Of a stretch of DNA of 36,852 bases, positions 29,493 through 36,852 are shown piece by piece. Where the stretch lies: positions 13,170 to 50,021 of the forward strand of contig JAHFDT010000005.1 in assembly GCA_023248875.1 (NCBI GenBank), written 5' to 3'. Position numbers and translations under genes: made by a program. The notes under the pieces are model-generated. The model was not told the DNA's origin. It made no database searches and was given only the letters and a program-made list of their open reading frames with translations. Source of the DNA: Myxococcales bacterium. GTDB taxonomy: Bacteria; Myxococcota_A; Polyangia; Palsa-1104; SHYY01. Numbering within the stretch: the stretch's first letter is position 1; the number at the start of each line of letters is the position of its first letter.

Positions 29493-30620
29493 CTATTGAA
29501 TGGGAATCGTCACCGGCTTGTCGATCGAGGTGGCGCTCCACTGGAAGTTGTCGATCAAAGCCGACGAGTCGAGGATGTGGTCGCCCTCGTCGAAGACGAT
29601 GAAATGCAGCGTGATGTCCTCTCCCGGAGTGACCGGCGAGGTCGTCGTGAGCCACCCCGTCGAGCCGCCGGGAGTGCTGTTTCCATCCTCAAAGCCCGTA
29701 CCGTTGATGCCCGACACCGGCATGGTGCAGTGCTGGGTCTGGGGCTTGGAGTCGTCATTGGTGCAAACGGTGAAGAAGCCGCTGTTGACCGTCACGGGAT
29801 TCTTCTGCATATCGAAGGCGATGTTGGTGGGTTTGGCAAACTCGTTGGCCGATTCCTGGAGCACCAGGAACTCGTCGTTGAACTGGGTGCACACGTAGAC
29901 CGGGTATTCCCGCGAGAAGAATTGAAAGTCGAACGAGAAGGAGTTGGCGTTGGTAGGCGCCTTCAGCTTCACCAGTAGTTCGGTGTAGTCGTTGACCTCT
30001 GTCGGCTGCGACGCCATCGAGCAGTCGGGGGCAGCCAGCAAATCGGGCGCCGGATTGCTGTAGGTGTTGGTGTAGTTCAGGGTAGTCGACACGCCCGACA
30101 CGAAGTCGGGATCGCTCTTATCCGCGGCAATGCCGCTCGAAATCAGCGCCATCGTTTGACCCGAGCGGGTCTTGACTACGCCATACTTGCGTACCGCCTT
30201 CCGGGCCCTGGGATCCGAGGGGCCGACCAGCATCGCCCCTTTGAAGAAGCGCGGATCGCACTGATCGAAGGCCGACACCAGCGAAGTGGCGTCGCGCATG
30301 CCCGAGACCGTCAGATCGCAGGAGGTTTGCACCACCCCGGGGGTGCCATCGCAGGCATAATCGACCGGATCGTTGGCGATCTGAATGGCCCCTGGATTGA
30401 TCGCCTTGTTGCAGTCGTCACAGTCCCCCTGCGCCGGTGTGTAGCCGTCGAGGTCCTGATCGCCGTCGGGATCGCCGCCCATCGCCCGGCACTCCGGCGG
30501 GGCGTTGGGGGGGGCGCCTGCGTCGGGGGACATCGCCCCCTTATTGGCCTTCGGTAGGCGGCCTGGACCGCAGCCCAGGCCGAAGAGAACCAGCGACGTC
30601 GCGAGCAGGGTCTGACGCAT
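29493..30620 (-). CDS. Lipoprotein with MopE-like metal-binding motif and choice-of-anchor L-like domain (paralog 2)
   Basis: MRQTLLATSLVLFGLGCGPGR; DPDGDQDLDGYTPAQGDCDDCNKAINPGAIQ; IVFDEGDHILDSSALIDNFQW; collinear with paralog 1. Confidence 0.83.
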   Translation of the reverse strand: MRQTLLATSLVLFGLGCGPGRLPKANKGAMSPDAGAPPNAPPECRAMGGDPDGDQDLDGYTPAQGDCDDCNKAINPGAIQIANDPVDYACDGTPGVVQTSCDLTVSGMRDATSLVSAFDQCDPRFFKGAMLVGPSDPRARKAVRKYGVVKTRSGQTMALISSGIAADKSDPDFVSGVSTTLNYTNTYSNPAPDLLAAPDCSMASQPTEVNDYTELLVKLKAPTNANSFSFDFQFFSREYPVYVCTQFNDEFLVLQESANEFAKPTNIAFDMQKNPVTVNSGFFTVCTNDDSKPQTQHCTMPVSGINGTGFEDGNSTPGGSTGWLTTTSPVTPGEDITLHFIVFDEGDHILDSSALIDNFQWSATSIDKPVTIPIQ

Positions 30621-30795
30621 CGGGACCTCCACTAGGATAGCCGCCACGAAGTGCAAGCGGCACGCCACTGCCCCCCATTGCCTCTCGGGCGCGCCTCCTG
30701 GACCGACCCGTATATCCCAGTGGCTTCCAGGGCAGCCAGGCAACTCGCTTGGCCCATCATTATCATAGTGACACGCGGTTTCACGAGTGTCGCAA

Positions 30796-31515
30796 CTATA
30801 ACTTGGCGACAGCGTTCCGCAGCTGCTCGGCAGCCTGGGTCGTGAGGAGATCCCCATGGCAGGGAAGAATCCGCAGTAGGTTGGGGAGTTGGGTCAAGCG
30901 CTCCAGGTGGGTGCGCAAGGCTGCCCGGTCTTTCACAAACAGCAGCCGCGCTACGGGCGGCACCTTGAGCCCGCCGCCAAAACCTAACAGACGCAGCAGG
31001 AGATGCAGCTTCCGCGAGGGGTTGTTCTGGAGGAGATCGCAGAACAGCAAACTCACCCGCTGGTCGACGCCGCTCCGCACGATCACCACCGGCTCGCCGC
31101 TCTTGGCGCCGCTCAGCGACTCGACGGTGACCGCGGGATCGATCGGCAGGTTTTCGAAGGTCCCCTCGAGCTCCAGTCGGCGGCGCAATTTGGCTTCGCA
31201 CGGGCGAGGTCCATAGATCTTGACCCCCAGCCGATCGCGAAACGGCTGCGCATCGATCGCGTGCTGGTCGTGGCCCACGAGCAGAATCGACGGCTGGCCC
31301 CAGGCCAGCACCTCGTTGAGCGCGGTCTCTTCGAGGGGGACCGCATGGTAGAAGAGTAGCCGGCCATCGCCGAGCTTGACGATCGCCATCCGTCGCTGGA
31401 TCGGCGCTCCGGGCACGTCGCCGCAGACCGTCCAGAGGTTGTCGTCGATCTTCTCGATGGCACCGTGCCGCGTCACGATCCAGGGGCGTTTTTTGGGAAC
31501 CACGGACACCTCCAT
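30796..31515 (-). CDS. DUF4336-like / degenerate metallo-beta-lactamase-fold protein
   Basis: IEKIDDNLWTVCGDVPGAPIQRRMAIVKLGDGRLLFYHAVPL, LVGHDQHAIDAQPFRDRLG, LPCHGD. Confidence 0.55.
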   Translation of the reverse strand: MEVSVVPKKRPWIVTRHGAIEKIDDNLWTVCGDVPGAPIQRRMAIVKLGDGRLLFYHAVPLEETALNEVLAWGQPSILLVGHDQHAIDAQPFRDRLGVKIYGPRPCEAKLRRRLELEGTFENLPIDPAVTVESLSGAKSGEPVVIVRSGVDQRVSLLFCDLLQNNPSRKLHLLLRLLGFGGGLKVPPVARLLFVKDRAALRTHLERLTQLPNLLRILPCHGDLLTTQAAEQLRNAVAKL

Positions 31516-31577
31516 GACACAGTGCATCATATCATGAAGCTTGACCCTCTGCCCAGTCGGCGCTTAGTTTCCGCCCC

Positions 31578-31880
31578 ATGCGCTGGCTACCCTTGTCGCT
31601 CCTGCTATGGGGGGGCTGCACTGCTCCACCCGTCGCACCCAAATCTCCCCTCGGGACGGTGCCTGCTTTTGCGCAGCGGCCGGGCGACCCCCAAAAGGGT
31701 TGGGAGACACTGACCCGCTATCCCTATGTGACCTGCGGTGTGCCGCGCTCGGCCTACGACCAGGCTTTTCCGCCCGCCCCCGAGGAGGATCGCATCGCGG
31801 AGCGAAGCGGTGAGAGCACCGATTTGCCCTACAACCGGACCGGCTTCAAAGTAGCCGTGCTAAAGTCCGCTCCGTGTTGA
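31578..31880 (+). CDS. Small lipoprotein, possibly the truncated N-terminal part of a cytochrome-like protein
   Basis: LLLWGGC lipobox; GDPQKGWETLTRYPYVTCGVPRSAYDQAF..STDLPYNRTGFKVAVLKSAPC; ends as the next gene begins. Confidence 0.55.
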   Translation: MRWLPLSLLLWGGCTAPPVAPKSPLGTVPAFAQRPGDPQKGWETLTRYPYVTCGVPRSAYDQAFPPAPEEDRIAERSGESTDLPYNRTGFKVAVLKSAPC

Positions 31881-32707
31881 GCCAGAAGCGCACCGAACCG
31901 AGCGGCGCCCCCTTGGAGCTGCTGGCGCCGTTCGAACGCACGGCCTTCCGGCTGATGGACCTGCTGTTTCGTCGGGCGCGACCGGTGACTGAATTGTGGC
32001 TACGCACCGTGGGTGCGGCTTGGATGACGCTCGGCTCACGCCGTCTCGTCGAAGCCCATGGCCTCGAGCGGCTGTCCGGACTCACGTCGAAAGATCCCAT
32101 TCTATTGGTCGCCAACCACCGCAGCTTTTTCGACCTCTACATGCTGATGCTGACGCTGCACCGCCGCACCGAGCTGCGTCAGCCGGTGATGTGCCCGGTG
32201 CGAGCTGACTACTTTTATCAAAACCCGGTGGGCGTGCTGGTCAATCTCCTCATCGGTGGCGGGCGGATGTTTCCCCCCTTTTTCCGAGAACCACACAAGG
32301 GTGAGTTCAATAAGTGGGCGCTCGGGCGCGTGGCCGATACGCTCCGGCGTGGCGGCGTGATGGTGGGTTTCCACCCCGAAGGGACGCGCAACAAGGGCCC
32401 CGATCCCTATACGCCGCTGCCGGCGCAGCCCGGCGCGGGCAAGCTGATCATGGAGAGCTGGCCGATCGTGGTACCGGCCTTCATTCAAGGGTTGTCCAAC
32501 AATTTTCTCGGCGATATCCGGGCCAACTTCACGGGTGACCGACGCGCCATCGCTATCTTCGGGACTCCGATCGATCTGACGGAGTTTCGCGCGATGTCGA
32601 ATCGGCTCGCCACCCACAAGCGGATCGCCGACCGGCTGCTCGAGACGATCTATGCACTGTCGCACGAGGAGCGGGCGGTGCGCAAAATGAGAGGAACCGA
32701 TGGATGA
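31874..32707 (+). CDS. 1-acyl-sn-glycerol-3-phosphate acyltransferase (PlsC family)
   Basis: LLVANHRSFFDLYML (HX4D), GFHPEGTRNKG, IVVPAFIQG; GTG start. Confidence 0.88.
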   Translation: MLSQKRTEPSGAPLELLAPFERTAFRLMDLLFRRARPVTELWLRTVGAAWMTLGSRRLVEAHGLERLSGLTSKDPILLVANHRSFFDLYMLMLTLHRRTELRQPVMCPVRADYFYQNPVGVLVNLLIGGGRMFPPFFREPHKGEFNKWALGRVADTLRRGGVMVGFHPEGTRNKGPDPYTPLPAQPGAGKLIMESWPIVVPAFIQGLSNNFLGDIRANFTGDRRAIAIFGTPIDLTEFRAMSNRLATHKRIADRLLETIYALSHEERAVRKMRGTDG

Positions 32708-35036
32708 GAAGCGATTGAAACGTGTTTCAGTATTGGGTGCAGGTGTGATGGGCAGTGGCATTGCCGCGCATCTGGCGGGAGCGGGCCTCGAGGTCCAGCT
32801 CTTCGATATCGTTCCGCCGAGCGGTGGCGCCGATCGCAATGCCTTTGCCCGAGGGGGGCTCGAACGGGCGATCAAGGCCAAACCCGCGGCTTTTTTTAGC
32901 GCCCGTGATGCGGAGCGTATCACCGTCGGCAACTTCGACGATGATCTGGCCAAGGTGAAAGACAGCGACCTTGTGATCGAGGTCGTCAAAGAAGATCTTG
33001 CGGTCAAGCGCGCGCTGTTTGCTCGACTCGAACCGCTGGTTGCCCCCGAGGCGATCGTCACGTCCAACACGTCGGGGCTGCCGATTCGACTGCTGATGGA
33101 GGGGCGCAGCGCCGCATTCCGGCAACGCTTCCTCGTCACCCACTTCTTCAATCCGCCGCGCTATATGAAGCTGCTCGAACTGGTAGCCGGCGAGGCGACC
33201 GATCCCGCGGTATTGGCCCGCGTTGCCCATTTTGCCGAGGAGGTGCTGGGCAAGGGGGTGGTCTTTGGCCACGATACGCCCAATTTTGTCGCCAACCGAA
33301 TTGGCGCCTTTTCGATGATGTATCTCATGCACGAGGCGCTCGGTGGCGGCTTTACCGTCGAGGAGATCGATGCAATCTTCGGCGTGCCGATGGGGCGACC
33401 CAAGTCGGCTGTATTTCGCACTGCCGACATGGTCGGCCTCGACGTTTTGTGCGATGTGGCACGCAACTGCTACGCGAATCTGCCCAACGATGAGATGCGC
33501 GACCGCTTCCAGCTGCCGGCACCGGTGGAACGGATGATGGAACGCAGGCTGCTCGGGGACAAGACCGGCGGAGGCTTCTACAAGAAGACCAAAGAGGGGC
33601 TGCTGGCGATCGATCTGGTGAGCGGGGAATATCGTCCGCAGGCCAAGGCCAAGTTCGCCGCGGTGTCGGCCGCCAAGAACGCGGGGGATGCGGCGCAGCG
33701 CACGCGGGCGCTGCTCAGCGGCAATGACCGTGCCGCGGAGCTGGCTTGGAAGGTGACCGCGGCGACGCTGGCCTACTCGTCGCGGCGGATTGGCGAGATC
33801 GCGGATGATGTCGTCAACATCGATCGCGCGTTGCGCTGGGGCTTCAACTGGGAGCTTGGCCCGTTTGAGCTGTGGGACGCCCTCGGGGTGCAGGCGACAG
33901 TGGAGCGGATGACCAAAGCGGGCTTTGCGCCGGCCGATTGGGTAAAGGACGTGCGGCACTTTTACGCTGGTACCGCGGCGGCCCCCAGCTATTTTGATAT
34001 TCTGTCGCGTGTGGAAAAGCCGGTGCCGAGTTCGCCACGCGCTGTCACGCTGGCCGGGCTTCGCTCTACCCATGAGATCGCACGCAACGATGGTGCGTCG
34101 CTGATCGATCTGGGCGATGGAATTGCTTGCCTCGAGCTGCACACCAAGATGAACGCCATCGACGCCGATGTGATCAAGATGATGGATCAGGCGATCGCGC
34201 GGGCCGAGCGCGATTTCGTCGGGCTGGTGGTCGGCAATCAGGCCAGCGACGCTTTTTCCGCGGGCGCCAATATCTTCGTGGTGCTGGTGGCTGCGGGGCA
34301 AAAGGACTGGGCTGCGATCGAACGGGCCGCCAAGGAGCTCCAGGATGCTTGCCTGCGGATGCGCTACGCCGATGTGCCGGTGGTGACCGCACCGTTTGGG
34401 TTAACGCTCGGGGGCGGTGCAGAGATCGCGATGCAGGGCGCCTTTGCGCGCGCGCACACCGAGCTCTACATGGGGCTCGTCGAGGCGGGCGTGGGCCTAA
34501 TTCCGGCTGGCGGCGGCTGCAAGGAGCTGCTGGCGCGTGCCCTCGGATCCCTGCCAGATGCCATCGACCCCTTCCCCTTCGTACAGCAGATTTTCATGAC
34601 TGTCGCGCTGGGCAAGGTCTCGATGTCGGCGGAGGAGGCGCGTGGCTACGGATTCCTGCGCGAGAGTGATCCGGTAACGCTCAACCGCGACCACCTCCTC
34701 TACGAGGCCAAGCAGACTGCCCTCGGGTTGGCCCGTGCAGGATATCGCAAACCGCGACCGCGTACCTTCCGGCTACCAGGTGAGAGTGGCTACGCCACCT
34801 TGCGCTCGGCGCTGCAACAGATGCGGGCGGCACACCAGATCAGCGACCACGATGTGGTGGTGGGGTCCAAGCTGGCCTGGGTGTTGTGCGGCGGACGGGT
34901 TTCACCGATGGTGCGAGTGACCGAGCAGCATGTGCTCGATCTCGAGAGGGAGGCGTTCGTCTCCCTCTGCGGCGAGCCCAAGACGCAGGAGCGCATGCAG
35001 TACATGTTGATGAATAACAAACCGCTGAGAAACTGA
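32700..35036 (+). CDS. fadN: 3-hydroxyacyl-CoA dehydrogenase / enoyl-CoA hydratase (FadN-type domain order)
   Basis: [29 protein letters not shown] at the N-terminus; [16 protein letters not shown]; crotonase domain [39 protein letters not shown] at the C-terminus. Confidence 0.9.
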   Translation: MDEKRLKRVSVLGAGVMGSGIAAHLAGAGLEVQLFDIVPPSGGADRNAFARGGLERAIKAKPAAFFSARDAERITVGNFDDDLAKVKDSDLVIEVVKEDLAVKRALFARLEPLVAPEAIVTSNTSGLPIRLLMEGRSAAFRQRFLVTHFFNPPRYMKLLELVAGEATDPAVLARVAHFAEEVLGKGVVFGHDTPNFVANRIGAFSMMYLMHEALGGGFTVEEIDAIFGVPMGRPKSAVFRTADMVGLDVLCDVARNCYANLPNDEMRDRFQLPAPVERMMERRLLGDKTGGGFYKKTKEGLLAIDLVSGEYRPQAKAKFAAVSAAKNAGDAAQRTRALLSGNDRAAELAWKVTAATLAYSSRRIGEIADDVVNIDRALRWGFNWELGPFELWDALGVQATVERMTKAGFAPADWVKDVRHFYAGTAAAPSYFDILSRVEKPVPSSPRAVTLAGLRSTHEIARNDGASLIDLGDGIACLELHTKMNAIDADVIKMMDQAIARAERDFVGLVVGNQASDAFSAGANIFVVLVAAGQKDWAAIERAAKELQDACLRMRYADVPVVTAPFGLTLGGGAEIAMQGAFARAHTELYMGLVEAGVGLIPAGGGCKELLARALGSLPDAIDPFPFVQQIFMTVALGKVSMSAEEARGYGFLRESDPVTLNRDHLLYEAKQTALGLARAGYRKPRPRTFRLPGESGYATLRSALQQMRAAHQISDHDVVVGSKLAWVLCGGRVSPMVRVTEQHVLDLEREAFVSLCGEPKTQERMQYMLMNNKPLRN

Positions 35037-35053
35037 TGGCCGACAGGCACCTG

Positions 35054-35246
35054 GAGACGGAGTCGGTATCGGTGTCGGTGTCGGAGACGGTATCGGAGAC
35101 GGTGTCGGAGTCGGTGTCGGAGACGGAGACGGAGACGGAGTCGGAGTCGGTGTCGGTGTCGGAGCCGGAGACGGAGTCGGAGTCGGTGTCGGTGTCGGAG
35201 TCGGTGTCGGAGCCGGTATCGGTGTCGGAGTCGGTATCGGAGTTGG
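35054..35246. repeat. Degenerate hexanucleotide array (TCGGWR)n, about 190 bp
   Basis: Uninterrupted 6-bp phase of [T/A/C]CGG[T/A][G/A], e.g. tcggagtcggtgtcggtgtcggagccggagacgg. Confidence 0.9.
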
Positions 35247-35249
35247 ACA

Positions 35250-35558
35250 ATGTTCCATGTAGCTTATGAATTCAAAGTGAAGGCAGGTTGTGAGGCGCCG
35301 TTTATTGAGGCTTGGCGTGCAGTGACCTTGGCTTTCCGACGCTACCGGGGCGCGCTGGGCTCCCGTTTGCATCGGGCGGAGGATGGCACCTATGTCGCCT
35401 ATGCACAGTGGCCGTCCGAGGAATCCTACGGACAGGCGAGCGTGCTCCCGGAAGAGGTCGTGGTGGCACAGCGGCAATTGCGCGAGAGTTGTGATGAGAT
35501 CATTACTTGGAAGAAGATGTCGGTAGTCGACGATCTACTCGTACAGGAGAGTGCGTGA
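35250..35558 (+). CDS. Antibiotic biosynthesis monooxygenase (ABM)-domain dimeric alpha/beta-barrel protein
   Basis: [60 protein letters not shown]. Confidence 0.75.
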   Translation: MFHVAYEFKVKAGCEAPFIEAWRAVTLAFRRYRGALGSRLHRAEDGTYVAYAQWPSEESYGQASVLPEEVVVAQRQLRESCDEIITWKKMSVVDDLLVQESA

Positions 35559-36718
35559 TGCGCGATGTGGCGATTGTGGAGGGCGTTCGAACGCCGTTTG
35601 GGCGAGCGCTCAAAGGATCACTCAAGGACACGCGGCCCGATACCTTGGCGGCACGGGTGATCCGCGAAGCGGTGGCGCGCGCCAAGATCGATCCAGCAAC
35701 GGTCGAGGATGTGGTGCTCGGCTGCGCGATGCCGGAGGGGGAGCAGGGGCTCAACATCGCGCGGGTGGCGGCGCTGGCTGCCGGGCTGCCGGTGGAGACG
35801 CCGGCGATGACGATCAATCGCTTTTGCTCCTCGGGGCTGCAGTCGATGGTCAATATCGGCGATCGCATCGCCGTCGGAGCGATCGAGGTGGGCGTTGCCG
35901 GCGGTGTCGAATCGATGTCGATGATTCCCATGACCGGTAACAAACCGTCGCTCAATCCGCAGCTCGTGGAGGAGCGGCCGGAGATCTTTACGCCGATGGG
36001 CGTGACCGCAGAAAATGTGGCGCGCCGTTTCGAAATTTCGCGTGCGGCGCAGGATGAGTTTGCGCTACGATCGCATTTGCTCACGGTGGCGGCCCAAGCT
36101 GCGGGTAGGTTTGATGCCGAGATACTGGCGATCGAAACCACGCTCCTCGAGGGCACTGCGTCGCGCCCGGTGAGCCTCAAGCGCGACGAGCTACCCCGCG
36201 CCGATACCACTTTGGAAAAGCTCGCGCAGCTTAGGCCCTCCTTCGATCCCACCGGGACGGTTACGGCGGGTAATTCGTCGCCACTGACCGACGGCGCGGC
36301 TGCGGTGGTGCTGATGAGTGCTGAGAGTGCACGTGCTATGGGTGCGAAGCCGCTCGGTTACTTGCGCCATTTCGCAGTCGCGGGCGTGCCGCCCGACATC
36401 ATGGGCATCGGCCCGGTGCCAGCCGTTCGCAAAGTTCTGGCGCGCGCGGGAATGAAGATCGAGCAGATCGATCTGTTCGAACTGAACGAAGCGTTCGCGG
36501 CTCAATCGCTCTATTGCATCCGAGAGCTGGGACTCGCTTCCGAGAAGGTGAATGTTAACGGCGGCGCCATCGCGATCGGCCATCCACTAGGCGTCTCGGG
36601 CACTCGGCTGGCCCTGACGATCTTGCACGAACTCCGTCGGCGCGGCGACAAGTTTGGCATCGTGACCATGTGCATTGGCGGCGGTATGGGGGCAGCCGCG
36701 ATCCTTGAAGCGGCCTAG
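35558..36718 (+). CDS. fadA: Acetyl-CoA acyltransferase (thiolase)
   Basis: [81 protein letters not shown] overlap. Confidence 0.93.
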   Translation: MRDVAIVEGVRTPFGRALKGSLKDTRPDTLAARVIREAVARAKIDPATVEDVVLGCAMPEGEQGLNIARVAALAAGLPVETPAMTINRFCSSGLQSMVNIGDRIAVGAIEVGVAGGVESMSMIPMTGNKPSLNPQLVEERPEIFTPMGVTAENVARRFEISRAAQDEFALRSHLLTVAAQAAGRFDAEILAIETTLLEGTASRPVSLKRDELPRADTTLEKLAQLRPSFDPTGTVTAGNSSPLTDGAAAVVLMSAESARAMGAKPLGYLRHFAVAGVPPDIMGIGPVPAVRKVLARAGMKIEQIDLFELNEAFAAQSLYCIRELGLASEKVNVNGGAIAIGHPLGVSGTRLALTILHELRRRGDKFGIVTMCIGGGMGAAAILEAA

Positions 36719-36852
36719 CACTACTGCGTCACTTTCTCCCATCTCCATCGCTGCTGCGGGCCCCGTCCGCTTCCTCGCTCCTCGGTCGGTTACGACCAGT
36801 AGCCTTCCTCGTCGCTCGTCGCGACCGGGTCTCCTCGTGACGCAACGGCTCG
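36718..36852. repeat. Structured inverted-repeat element copy B (truncated by window end)
   Basis: GCACTACTGCGTCACTTTCTCCCATCTCCATCGCTGCTGCGGGCC... closely matches 17073-17138 then 17301-17370, lacking the inner module. Confidence 0.85.

Noticed and set aside
30740-30800. Imperfect palindrome TAGTGACAC...GTGTCGCAACTA between antL paralog 2 and the MBL-like gene
   Set aside because: Arms are interrupted and weak; not distinguishable from chance by eye
32727-34301. 524-aa antisense ORF opposite fadN
   Set aside because: High-GC shadow ORF; Arg/His-rich composition without recognisable motifs, while the + strand is a clear FadN homolog
34902-35477. Minus-strand PT-rich ORF ([17 protein letters not shown]...)
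   Set aside because: Produced by the hexanucleotide array read antisense and overlapping three sense genes; likely not translated

Overview
High-GC, gene-dense bacterial chromosome segment. The style suggests Myxococcota or a related deltaproteobacterial lineage: MopE/choice-of-anchor L lipoproteins, a MYXO-CTERM-like tail, DUF1554-like lipoproteins and Asp-rich surface linkers. That lineage call is inference only. About 31 credible CDSs are listed. They include an M14 peptidase, tandem DUF1554-like lipoproteins, AidB-like acyl-CoA dehydrogenase, ThiD, M19 dipeptidase, an isolated FtsA, and a MarR/BKACE/carboxyltransferase/acyl-CoA dehydrogenase operon. They also include a FAM20/HipA-like membrane-anchored kinase candidate with an MFS partner, a desaturase fused to a Rossmann/NAS-like domain next to a PS decarboxylase, an LTA-synthase-like sulfatase, RimO, a three-gene secreted cluster, a multiheme cytochrome, a UDP-sugar SDR, a CTP-type lipid kinase, and a plsC-fadN-(repeat ORF)-ABM-thiolase operon. 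No rRNA, tRNA or CRISPR was recognised. The strongest unexplained signal is a family of structured intergenic inverted-repeat elements. A 321-bp copy lies at 17073-17393 and itself contains a nested, diverged sibling hairpin. A second copy runs off the window end (36718-36852). An unrelated 82-bp inverted repeat sits at 22576-22657. All three start exactly inside the TA of an upstream stop codon (TAA/TAG), which is restored by the element's first purine. The 321-bp copy also appears to supply the start codon of the next gene. This fits TA-targeting MITE-like elements that 'dock' on stop codons, but that remains a hypothesis to test genome-wide.
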